DNA of 18,027 bases from JBBQSN01 sp038213835 (GTDB lineage Bacteria; Actinomycetota; Actinomycetes; Actinomycetales; CAWJMD01). The notes under the pieces were generated by a model that saw nothing but the letters and a program-made list of their open reading frames with translations, searched no databases and was not told the origin of the DNA. The stretch lies in the NCBI GenBank assembly GCA_038213835.1, contig JBBQSN010000067.1, positions 1-18,027 of the forward strand. Direction: 5' to 3'. Numbering within the stretch: the stretch's first letter is position 1; the number at the start of each line of letters is the position of its first letter. Position numbers and translations under genes: made by a program. Below, one piece after another: positions 1-5,896 of the stretch.

Positions 1-728
1 ATCTCGGAGTGGTACTCGCCGCAGAGCTCGGCGCACTTGCCCTGGTAGGTCCCCTCCATCTGCGGAGTGAACTCGTAGACGTTGTGGCGGCCCGGGATCA
101 TGTCCTCCTTGTAGAGGAACGCCGGGACCCAGAACGAGTGGATGACGTCGCGGGACTCGAGCTCGAGCCTGACCCTCTGGCCGACCGGCAGGTACATCGT
201 GGGCAGGTCCTCCTGCCTGGCGCTGCCGACGTCGCCGACCTGCTGGCTGGTCTCGTAGACGTCCTGGTCGACGTAGTTGAAGTCCCACGCCCAGCGCTTG
301 CCGACGACCTGGATGGTCTCGTCGACCGGGCCGTCCTGCGCGGTGATGATGTTCTGGTCGCGCGCGGTGAAGAAGAACAGCACGCCCACCATGAACAGCG
401 GGATGATCGTGTACATCATCTCCATCGGCAGGTGGTACCGGAGCTGGACGGGAAGGCCGGTGTCGGTCTTGCGCCGGCGGTAGGCCGCCATGCACCAGAT
501 CATCAGGCCCCACGTGATGGCCCCCACGATCAGCGCCGTGATCCAGGACCCGTTCCACAGGTGGATGATCCGCCCGGTGTGGTCGGTCAGCCCCGGCTCG
601 CTCGGGAGGAAGCCGGTGCTCAGCTGCTCGGACGAGCATCCGGCGGTGGCCAGGGCCACCAGGCCGCCCACCAGGGCCAGGCGCGCGCCACGACGGCCGC
701 GCGTCGGGGTTCGGTCGTCGGGGTGCAC
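1..728 (-). CDS. ctaC: Cytochrome c oxidase subunit II (5' part; C-terminus beyond window)
   Basis: Subunit II of the aa3-type terminal oxidase carries the CuA centre that passes electrons from cytochrome c (or a bc1-cc complex) to subunit I. The 242 visible residues begin at a GTG preceded by a GGAAGG ribosome-binding site. They show a lipoprotein-type signal peptide (basic start, hydrophobic residues 17-29, TAGC lipobox with Cys31), two transmembrane helices (about 62-82 and 105-121), and the periplasmic cupredoxin domain with the aromatic WAWDFNY stretch near 146-152. CuA ligands are visible as His197, Cys232, Glu234, Cys236 and His240. The reading frame leaves the window at the first two bases of what should be the ligand Met243. 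It is transcribed away from the cysteine-desulfurase-like gene. The family call is firm; ctaD is expected just outside the window but cannot be seen. Confidence 0.96.
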   Translation of the reverse strand, partial: MHPDDRTPTRGRRGARLALVGGLVALATAGCSSEQLSTGFLPSEPGLTDHTGRIIHLWNGSWITALIVGAITWGLMIWCMAAYRRRKTDTGLPVQLRYHLPMEMMYTIIPLFMVGVLFFFTARDQNIITAQDGPVDETIQVVGKRWAWDFNYVDQDVYETSQQVGDVGSARQEDLPTMYLPVGQRVRLELESRDVIHSFWVPAFLYKEDMIPGRHNVYEFTPQMEGTYQGKCAELCGEYHSE

Positions 729-863
729 GTCGGCCTTCCCACTCCACGGTGTGCCACCGGCCTGCGGCCCCGCACGGGTGCGGCGGAGCGGGGCGGACGG
801 CGACGTTCTCGGACGTCACGAAGACTACCGCGCCCACCTTGCCCGCACCGGGTGGGGGCGGGC

Positions 864-869
864 TAGCGT
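864..869 (+). promoter_or_regulatory. Putative -10 element (TAGCGT) of a leaderless transcript
   Basis: TAGCGT lies 6 nt before the GTG at 876, with no Shine-Dalgarno between. This is the usual actinobacterial TANNNT -10 placement when transcription starts on the first base of the start codon. It supports the chosen start of the cysteine-desulfurase-like gene. No clear -35 is visible. Confidence 0.6.
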
Positions 870-875
870 TCCGGC

Positions 876-2069
876 GTGGCGGACACGCGCGGACGAGCCC
901 TGAGAACGGCCCGGGTGCACTGGGACGCAGCGCAGGTGGCCCCGTTGCACCCGGCGGCCCGGGAGGCCCTGCTGGCAGCCCTGGACGACGGCTGGGCCGA
1001 CCCCGAGCGACTGCACCAGGAGGGCCGCCGCGCCCGGATGCTCCTGGACGGTGCGCGTGCCGCGGTCGCCGACGTCCTCGGGGCACGCGCCGAGGAGGTC
1101 GCCTTCACGGGCTCGCACTCCCTGGCCGTGCACGCAGCCGTCCTGGGCACCCTGGCCGGGCGGCAGCGGGTCGGGCCGCGGCTCGTGCACTCGGCCGTCG
1201 AGCACTCCGCCGTCCTGGCCTGCGCGTCCTGGCACCGGGACCGCGGCGGCGAGGCGGCGGCCGTCCCGGTCGGTGCGCAGGCACGCGTCGACACCGACGC
1301 CTTCGCCGCCGAGGTCGCCCGTCCGGGAACGGCCCTGGCCGCCCTGCAGTCGGCCAACGGCGAGGTCGGCACCCACCAGCCGGTCGAGGAGGTGCTGGTC
1401 GCGTGCCGCGCCGCCGGCGTCCCCCTGCTCGTCGACGCCGCCGCGAGCGCGGGCCAGGAGCCGCTCCCGGCGCACGACCTGCTCGTCGCCGACCCCCGGG
1501 CCTGGGGAGCGCCCCCAGGGGTCGGGGTGCTGGTGGTCCGGGCCGGCGTGCGGTGGCGCTCGCCGTGGCCCGAGGACCCGGCTGTGCCACCCGACCGCCC
1601 GGGGACGCCCGGAGGGGCCGGGGTGCCGCAGGTGCTGGCCGCAGCGGTGGGGCTGCAGGCCGTGCTGGCCGAGCGCGAGGCGGCCGACCGCCGCCGTCGC
1701 GAGGTGGTCGCGCTGCTGCGCGACCGGGTGCCGGTGCTGTGCCCGGACGTCGAGGTGGTCGGGGACCCCGACGACCGGCTCCCCCACGTCCTGACCTTCT
1801 CCTGCCTGTTCGCGGACGGCGAGACCCTGCTGGCCGAGCTCGACGCCGCCGGGTTCGCCGTCGGCTCGGGGTCGGCCTGCACCGCCAGCACCCTCGAGCC
1901 CTCGCACGTGCTCGCCGCGATGGGCGCCCTCACGCACGGCAACGTCCGGGTCGGGCTGCCCTCGACCACCGACGCGGCGACGTTGCGGGAGCAGGCCGAG
2001 CAGTTCCTCGTCGAGCTCCCGGCGGCGCTCGCCCGCGTGCGCGACCGGCTGGGGACCTCGGGGCTGTGA
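876..2069 (+). CDS. Cysteine desulfurase-fold (class V aminotransferase) protein lacking the PLP lysine
   Basis: The 397-aa protein aligns along its length with the NifS/IscS group, which normally removes sulfur from cysteine with pyridoxal phosphate. Visible landmarks are the N-terminal WDAAQVAPLHP strand, His110 in SAVEHS (stacks on PLP in IscS), NGEVGTHQP near 155-163, Asp187 in LLVDAA, and the sulfur-accepting Cys335 in GSGSACTAS. However, the segment that should read SxHKxxGPxGxG reads DPRAWGAPPGVG, aligned without gaps, putting Ala209 where the Schiff-base lysine belongs. The Gln of the DAxQ motif is also Ala (190). The whole protein contains no lysine. It therefore cannot form an internal aldimine and is either a pseudoenzyme or uses an unusual mechanism. 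It overlaps the TusA-like gene by 4 nt. The family call is secure; desulfurase activity is doubtful. Confidence 0.85.
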   Translation: MADTRGRALRTARVHWDAAQVAPLHPAAREALLAALDDGWADPERLHQEGRRARMLLDGARAAVADVLGARAEEVAFTGSHSLAVHAAVLGTLAGRQRVGPRLVHSAVEHSAVLACASWHRDRGGEAAAVPVGAQARVDTDAFAAEVARPGTALAALQSANGEVGTHQPVEEVLVACRAAGVPLLVDAAASAGQEPLPAHDLLVADPRAWGAPPGVGVLVVRAGVRWRSPWPEDPAVPPDRPGTPGGAGVPQVLAAAVGLQAVLAEREAADRRRREVVALLRDRVPVLCPDVEVVGDPDDRLPHVLTFSCLFADGETLLAELDAAGFAVGSGSACTASTLEPSHVLAAMGALTHGNVRVGLPSTTDAATLREQAEQFLVELPAALARVRDRLGTSGL

Positions 2070-2305
2070 GCCCCCCCGATGGCGAGGTGGTCGTCGACGC
2101 CCGCGGCTCGCGCTGCCCCGTCCCGGTGATCGAGACCGCCCGCGCCGCCCGCGAGCACCCCGGCGGCACGGTCCTGCGGGTGCTGTCGACCGACCCCGCG
2201 ACCGCGCTCGACCTGCCCGCGTGGTGCCGGATGCGCGGTCACGACCTCCTCGACGTGCAGCGGGGCGAGGACGACGACCTCGTGGTGCGGGTCCGGCTGC
2301 GCTGA
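2066..2305 (+). CDS. TusA-family sulfurtransferase
   Basis: This 79-aa protein has the TusA/SirA/YeeD fold signature: a short beta strand (VVVDARG), then RCPVPVIETAR with the persulfide-carrying Cys17 in the CPxP motif, then a C-terminal strand of the type seen in DDDLVVRVRLR. TusA proteins accept a persulfide from a cysteine desulfurase and relay it, for example to tRNA thiolation or cofactor synthesis. The GTG start lies inside the upstream stop (GTGA overlap), so the two are almost certainly translationally coupled. Such pairs are sometimes fused in actinobacteria, which fits this arrangement. The partner has no PLP lysine, so the sulfur donor is unclear. The domain call is firm; the specific acceptor is unknown. 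Confidence 0.88.
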   Translation: MSPPDGEVVVDARGSRCPVPVIETARAAREHPGGTVLRVLSTDPATALDLPAWCRMRGHDLLDVQRGEDDDLVVRVRLR

Positions 2306-2321
2306 GGCCCGCTCCCCTTCC

Positions 2322-2382
2322 CGCGAGTGTGAGCCTGAGGGGCAGCTCGCCGGGCGTGTCGGGCACGAGGCTCACACTCGCG
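2322..2382. repeat. Palindromic repeat element, copy 1 (15-bp arms)
   Basis: CGCGAGTGTGAGCCT (2322-2336) and its exact reverse complement (2368-2382) enclose a 31-nt centre containing CGCCGGGCGTGTCGGGCA. The same arms and a related centre recur in inverted orientation at 3467-3522, on the far side of the DUF559 gene. As a transcript it would fold into a strong hairpin and may terminate the desulfurase-like/TusA operon, whose stop lies 16 nt upstream. Confidence 0.85.
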
Positions 2383-2511
2383 CCGGGTGGAGGACCTGTT
2401 GGGGCGGACCACTCGGGACCGGGGCGCCCGCCGTCCACAGCCGCCGTCGGGACGTCGTCGTCCACAGCCCGCGCCTGGGCACTGGCCCACGGTCCCCCCG
2501 CGCCGCACCGT
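2383..2511 (+). other. Non-coding stretch between repeat copy 1 and the DUF559 gene
   Basis: The frame is open through here, but no convincing start with a ribosome-binding site is seen. It holds a GGAGGA (about 2388-2393) without an in-frame start at the right distance. It also has a 10-bp direct repeat GTCCACAGCC at 2433-2442 and 2460-2469. No TANNNT promoter at leaderless spacing precedes the likely GTG starts at 2512 or 2518. Confidence 0.4.
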
Positions 2512-3510
2512 GTGCTGGTGGACGAGCTGCCCGCCGGCCTGCTGACCGGGGCTCACGGTCGCCGCCGGCTGCTGCTGGCGGGCGTGAGCCCGGCCGAGTT
2601 GCGCGGGCCGCTGTGGGACGAGGTGCTCCCGGGTCGCCACGCCTGGACGCCGACCGACCCCTCGCACCCCCGCCAGCGCGCGCTGGTGGCGGCGAGCGCG
2701 ATCCCGCTCGACGCGGCCGTCGGCGGCTGGGCGGCCGCGTACCTGCTCGGCGCGCACGGGCTCGATGGGTCGACGCCGGACCCGGACGTGTTCGAGCCGG
2801 TGCTCCTGTGCCTCCCCCGGGTCCGGCAGCGGCCGTGGTGGGACGGGGTCCGGCCGTTCCGCAGCGACCTCGGACCGCACGACGTCGTGGAGGTGGACGG
2901 CGCGCGGGTCACCTCGGCCGTCCGCACGGCGTTCGACCTCGGCCGGCTCGCACCGTCCCTCATCGAGTCGGTCGTCGTCCTGGACGCCGTCACCCGCGAT
3001 CTCGGCGTCGGGACGGACGCGGTGGCGAGGTACGCCCGGCAGCGACCGCGGTGGCGCGGGCTCCCCCGGCTCCGGGCCGCCCTGGAGCTCGCCGATCCCC
3101 GGTCCCGCTCCCCGCAGGAGACCCGGTTCCGGATGCTGTGGGTGCTCGAGGCCGGCCTCGACGCGCCCCGGAGCAACTGGCCGGTCCTGGACCTGGACGG
3201 TCACCTCCTCGGGGAGGTCGACCTCCTGGACGTGAGGACCGGCGTGGTCGGCGAGTACGACGGCGCGCACCACGCCGACGCCGAGCAGCGGGCCGTGGAC
3301 AACGCTCGGCACGAGGCGCTGGAGCGGCACGGCCTGCGGGTCGTCCGGGTCACGGCCACGGACCTGGCCCGCCGGCGTCGGTGGACGGTCTCCAGGCTCC
3401 GGTCCGCAGCAGACCTCGGACCGGCCCGCGACCCCGAGGCCGACCGGTGGGTCCCGGGACGGCCGTCGAGTGTGAGCCCGCTGCGCGACACGCCGGCGCG
3501 CCGCGCCTGA
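2512..3510 (+). CDS. AbiEi-like N-terminal region plus DUF559 (Vsr-type) endonuclease-like domain
   Basis: The 332-aa protein has an N-terminal half (about residues 1-170) like the AbiEi-type winged-helix/antitoxin domain of many actinobacterial DUF559 proteins, including the characteristic VRTAFDLGRL near 138-147. The C-terminal part (about 198-290) resembles DUF559, a PD-(D/E)XK-superfamily domain related to the mismatch endonuclease Vsr. Candidate active-site residues are Glu203 (PQETRF), Asp237 (EVDLLD) and Glu248 (GEYDGAHH). The usual final Lys is absent, as is every lysine in the protein. The start is uncertain: GTG 2512 and GTG 2518 best match where such proteins begin, but GTGs at 2329 and 2356 inside repeat copy 1 are also in frame. 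The last ~15 codons and the stop lie within repeat copy 2. Function is unknown; a defence or selfish-element role is inference. Confidence 0.72.
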   Translation: MLVDELPAGLLTGAHGRRRLLLAGVSPAELRGPLWDEVLPGRHAWTPTDPSHPRQRALVAASAIPLDAAVGGWAAAYLLGAHGLDGSTPDPDVFEPVLLCLPRVRQRPWWDGVRPFRSDLGPHDVVEVDGARVTSAVRTAFDLGRLAPSLIESVVVLDAVTRDLGVGTDAVARYARQRPRWRGLPRLRAALELADPRSRSPQETRFRMLWVLEAGLDAPRSNWPVLDLDGHLLGEVDLLDVRTGVVGEYDGAHHADAEQRAVDNARHEALERHGLRVVRVTATDLARRRRWTVSRLRSAADLGPARDPEADRWVPGRPSSVSPLRDTPARRA

Positions 3511-3522
3511 GGCTCACACTCG
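3467..3522. repeat. Palindromic repeat element, copy 2 (12-bp arms), inverted relative to copy 1
   Basis: CGAGTGTGAGCC (3467-3478) pairs with GGCTCACACTCG (3511-3522) across a 32-nt centre. The left arm is coding sequence of the DUF559 gene and the right arm begins directly after its TGA. The right arm also contains the stop codon (3514-3516) and final codons of the convergent aat gene. The hairpin is well placed to terminate both transcripts. Confidence 0.85.
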
Positions 3523-4212
3523 CGGGGCGAGGTCGAGCGGTGGGGCCTGCAGCGCGCGGTCGAGCCGGTCGAGGTACTCGGCGCGGGGCACCTCGAGGAC
3601 GCCGAGCGACGCGAGGTGGTCGGTGCGCCACTGCACGTCGATCATCCGGCGCGGGTCGCGGTCGGCGCGCACCAGCCGGACCAGGCCGACCAGCGCCGCC
3701 TTGGACGCGTCGGTGGCGTGGTGGAACATCGACTCGCCGGCGAACAGGCCCGCCACCGCGACCCCGTACAGGCCGCCGACGAGCCGGCCGTCCTCCCAGG
3801 TCTCCACGCTGTGGGCGAGCCCGCGCCGGTGCAGCCCGCGGTACGCCTCGGCGATGTCGGTGGTGATCCAGCGGCCGTCGCGCGACCGGTCGGCGCAGGC
3901 GTCCAGGACGTCGTCGAACGCGGTGTCGACCCGCACCTCGAACCGGGCGAGCGAACGGCGCAGCGAGCGGCTCACGTGAAGGCCCTCGAGCGGGAGCACA
4001 CCGCGGGGGTCCGGGGACCACCAGCCCAGGGGTGGACGACCGTGCCGTCCGAGGCCCATCGGGAACAGGCCGGTGCAGTAGGCGGCCACGAGGGTGCCCG
4101 CGGTGAGGTCGGCGCCCGTGCAGACGAGGTCCTCCCCCGGCTCGACCTCGTCGCGCAGCCGGACGAACTCGGCGGCCGCCAGCTGCAGGGCCGACGGCGC
4201 GGGACCGGTCAC
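3514..4212 (-). CDS. aat: Leucyl/phenylalanyl-tRNA--protein transferase
   Basis: Aat transfers Leu or Phe from aminoacyl-tRNA to proteins with N-terminal Arg or Lys. This creates primary N-degrons that ClpS delivers to the Clp protease in the cytoplasm. The 232-aa product has the usual family length (E. coli Aat is 234 aa) and its motifs in order: GLFPMG, LGWWSPDPRGVLPLEGLHVSRSLRR, ITTDIAEAYRGLHRRGLAHSVE, LVGGLYGVAVAGLFAGESMF, ASKAAL and IDVQWRTDHLASLG. The start is GTG at 4212, 34 nt after the adoK stop on the same strand, so the two may be co-transcribed. No strong ribosome-binding site is seen. The 3' end runs into the palindromic repeat: the final Arg-Val and the stop codon are repeat sequence, suggesting the terminus was altered when the repeat arrived. 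Confidence 0.95.
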   Translation of the reverse strand: MTGPAPSALQLAAAEFVRLRDEVEPGEDLVCTGADLTAGTLVAAYCTGLFPMGLGRHGRPPLGWWSPDPRGVLPLEGLHVSRSLRRSLARFEVRVDTAFDDVLDACADRSRDGRWITTDIAEAYRGLHRRGLAHSVETWEDGRLVGGLYGVAVAGLFAGESMFHHATDASKAALVGLVRLVRADRDPRRMIDVQWRTDHLASLGVLEVPRAEYLDRLDRALQAPPLDLAPRV

Positions 4213-4246
4213 GGGACGGCGCGGGTCAGCAGGACCGGCTCCCGCG

Positions 4247-5233
4247 TCAGGGCCGTCGGGTCGTGAGGTGCTGGGCGACCTCGGCCGCGGCGGTGTCGCC
4301 GTAGGCCTGGGCGAACCGGTCGAGGAAGTCGGCCCGGCCGAGCTTGTACTCCTGGGTGCCGACGGTCTCGACGACGTACGTGGCGAGCATCGAGCCGATC
4401 TCGGCGCAGCGCTGCGGCTCGAGCTCCCAGGCCAGGCCGGCCACGTAGCCGGCGCGGAAGGCGTCGCCCACCCCGGTGGGGTCGGCGCGACGGGCCTCCT
4501 GCGGCGTGGCCACCGTGACGGTCTCGCCGCCGCGGGTCTCGACCGTGGCGCCGTCCTTGCCGTGGGTGATGATCCGGACGCCGACGCGATCGAGGACGTC
4601 GCGGTGCGTCCAGCCCGTCTTCTGCTCGATCATCGACGCCTCGTAGGCGTTGGTGAACAGGAACGCCGAGCCCTCGACGAGCTGGCGGATCTGGTCGCCG
4701 TCCATCCAGGCGAGCTGCTGGGACGGGTCGGCCACGAACCGGAAGCCCCGGTCGCGGCACTCCTCGGTGTGCCGCAGCATCGCCTCGGGGTCGTTCGGGC
4801 TGATGACGACGAGGTCCAGCCCCCCGCTCCGGGTGGCGATCGGACCGAGCTCGATGTCACGGGCCTCGGTCATCGCGCCGGCGTAGAACGAGGCCATCTG
4901 GGCGTGGTCGACGTCGGTGGTGCAGACGAACCGGGCGGTGTGGGCCACCTCCGACACGTGCACGTGCTGGGTGTCGACCCCGTGGCGCTGCAGCCACGAC
5001 TCGTAGTCCAGCCAGTCCTGGCCGACGGCCCCGACCAGCAACGGGGACAGACCGAGGTTGCCGAGCCCGAAGGCGATGTTGGCGGCGATCCCGCCGCGCC
5101 GGATCTGCAGGTCGTCGACCAGGAACGACAACGAGATCTTGTCGAGCTGCTCGACCACGAGGGAGTCGGCGAACCGTCCGGGGAAGCTCATCAGGTGGTC
5201 GGTGGCGATCGAACCGGTGACAGCGAGGCGCAC
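4247..5233 (-). CDS. adoK: Adenosine kinase (PfkB/ribokinase family, actinobacterial AdoK type)
   Basis: Phosphorylates adenosine to AMP with ATP in purine salvage. From recall, the sequence closely resembles M. tuberculosis AdoK (Rv2202c): AVTGSIATDHLM at the N-terminus, SLSFLVDDL, TARFVCTTDVDHAQMASFY, SPNDPEAMLRHTEECR, ADPSQQLA and LFTNAYE. The PfkB catalytic signature DPTGVGDAFRAG has the base Asp at 257. The 328-aa start at GTG 5233 is chosen over GTG 5239 for two reasons. It gives MRLAVTGSIATDHL, matching the M. tuberculosis N-terminus, and a TAGGGT -10 hexamer sits exactly 6 nt upstream, as expected for a leaderless mRNA. A double hairpin separates it from erpA, and aat follows 34 nt downstream. 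The specific substrate rests on this similarity rather than on a PfkB match alone. Confidence 0.92.
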   Translation of the reverse strand: MRLAVTGSIATDHLMSFPGRFADSLVVEQLDKISLSFLVDDLQIRRGGIAANIAFGLGNLGLSPLLVGAVGQDWLDYESWLQRHGVDTQHVHVSEVAHTARFVCTTDVDHAQMASFYAGAMTEARDIELGPIATRSGGLDLVVISPNDPEAMLRHTEECRDRGFRFVADPSQQLAWMDGDQIRQLVEGSAFLFTNAYEASMIEQKTGWTHRDVLDRVGVRIITHGKDGATVETRGGETVTVATPQEARRADPTGVGDAFRAGYVAGLAWELEPQRCAEIGSMLATYVVETVGTQEYKLGRADFLDRFAQAYGDTAAAEVAQHLTTRRP

Positions 5234-5239
5234 CGCCAC

Positions 5240-5245
5240 ACCCTA
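5240..5245 (-). promoter_or_regulatory. Putative -10 element (TAGGGT) of leaderless adoK
   Basis: On the minus strand TAGGGT is followed by 6 nt and then GTG CGC CTC. The hexamer overlaps the alternative upstream GTG (5237-5239) only by adjacency, so a transcript starting at 5233 would exclude that start. No -35 consensus is evident. Confidence 0.6.
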
Positions 5246-5260
5246 CGGGCAGGAACGGCT

Positions 5261-5317
5261 CGGGCCCGCCACGCGGTGCGTGACGGGCCCGGGTGCCGTG
5301 CGGGGTGTCGGCCCCGC
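5261..5317. terminator. Double hairpin between erpA and adoK
   Basis: Two hairpins follow the erpA stop on the minus strand. The proximal one pairs 5300-5305 (GCGGGG) with 5312-5317 (CCCCGC) over a 6-nt loop. The distal one pairs 5261-5274 with 5278-5291: 13 of 14 positions match around a GGT loop, and the stem can extend outwards. No U-tract is present, which is common for actinobacterial terminators. Confidence 0.65.
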
Positions 5318-5324
5318 CGGTGGC

Positions 5325-5720
5325 TCAGCCGAAGGAGTCGCCGCAGGCGCAGGAGCTGCCCGCGTTCGGGTTGTCGATCGTGAAGCCCTGCTTCTCGATC
5401 GTGTCCGAGAAGTCGATCGTCGCGCCGTCGAGGTAGGGGACGCTCATCCGGTCGACCACGACCTCCACGCCGTCGAAGTCGACGAGGGCGTCGCCGTCGA
5501 GCGTGCGCTCGTCGAAGTACAGCTGGTAGATGAGGCCGGAGCAGCCACCGGGCTGCACGGCCACGCGCAGGCGGAGGTCGTCGCGACCCTCCTGCTCGAG
5601 CAGGGAGCGGACCTTGGTCGCGGCGACGTCGGTGACCACGACGCCGTGCTCGGGAGCCTCGTTCTGGGGAGCCTCGGTGGTGGGGGTCGAGGAGGTCTCG
5701 GACTGGCTGTCGATGCTCAT
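5325..5720 (-). CDS. erpA: A-type iron-sulfur carrier/insertion protein (ErpA-like)
   Basis: This 131-aa HesB/IscA/ErpA-family protein carries Fe-S clusters and inserts them into target enzymes. The three ligand cysteines are Cys60 (QPGGCSGLIYQL), Cys124 and Cys126 (SSCACGDSF), with the conserved DNPNAGSSCACG tail. Residues 1-25 are a Ser/Thr/Glu-rich, probably disordered extension typical of actinobacterial homologues. ATG 5720 is preferred to an in-frame ATG at 5771 because a purine-rich GAAGAGAGA ribosome-binding site precedes it and the upstream extension is uncharacteristic. The gene lies between glycerate kinase and adoK, the same order as Rv2205c-Rv2204c-Rv2202c. NadA, a 4Fe-4S enzyme encoded close by, is a plausible client, but that is inference. 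Confidence 0.92.
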   Translation of the reverse strand: MSIDSQSETSSTPTTEAPQNEAPEHGVVVTDVAATKVRSLLEQEGRDDLRLRVAVQPGGCSGLIYQLYFDERTLDGDALVDFDGVEVVVDRMSVPYLDGATIDFSDTIEKQGFTIDNPNAGSSCACGDSFG

Positions 5721-5823
5721 CGGTCTCTCTTCGTCTCGGGGCGACGCCCACATCTCATCGGCGCGCGTCATCGGTGCTCGTGGGGTTCAACCGCCCGGGA
5801 TCGCGGGTTGTTCCACCCTCACC

Positions 5824-5829
5824 ACGGTA
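5824..5829 (-). promoter_or_regulatory. Possible -10 element (TACCGT) for erpA
   Basis: TACCGT on the minus strand lies about 100 nt before the erpA ATG, in the 176-nt gap after the glycerate kinase gene. That gap also holds an imperfect hairpin (CAACCGC 5788-5794 with GCGGGTTG 5803-5810). If used, it would give erpA a leader carrying this hairpin, unlike its leaderless neighbours. The evidence is weak: one hexamer and no clear -35. Confidence 0.25.
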
Positions 5830-5896
5830 CGCCTGCCCCACCCCGTCACGGTGCACGGACGGGTGCGACGGGACGTCGGTGGGCGCAGGCGGCCCG

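Larger units (their letters stand above)
2322..3522. mobile_element. Candidate unit: DUF559 gene bounded by inverted palindromic repeats
   Basis: Two copies of the same palindromic element flank a single endonuclease-like gene. Their asymmetric centres run in opposite directions: the reverse complement of copy 2 contains CGCCGGCGTGTCGCGCA, against CGCCGGGCGTGTCGGGCA in copy 1. The layout resembles REP-type units, in which a gene sits between inverted palindromes. No transposase and no target-site duplication can be identified, so mobility is inferred only from architecture. Confidence 0.3.

Noticed and set aside
9..866. Plus-strand open frames of 68-285 aa across positions 9-903
   Set aside because: They are antisense to ctaC, whose CuA motif, lipobox and helices are unmistakable.
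1480..1520. A local frameshift hiding the PLP lysine of the desulfurase-like protein
   Set aside because: The frame is continuous and the motif resumes in register on both sides (DLLVADPRAW then GVGVLVVR). The alignment needs no gap, so a compensated frameshift is unlikely.
825..2465. A 546-aa minus-strand open frame opposite the desulfurase-like and TusA genes
   Set aside because: Low-complexity Arg/Gly/Pro composition without motifs; the plus strand encodes two recognisable proteins over the same interval.
2433..2469. TCCACAG sequences as DnaA boxes or an origin
   Set aside because: Only two weak matches, no AT-rich region, and no dnaA or dnaN nearby.
5787..5810. A riboswitch or Fe-S regulator site upstream of erpA
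   Set aside because: There is only a short imperfect hairpin, with no recognisable aptamer or operator consensus; not enough to name one.
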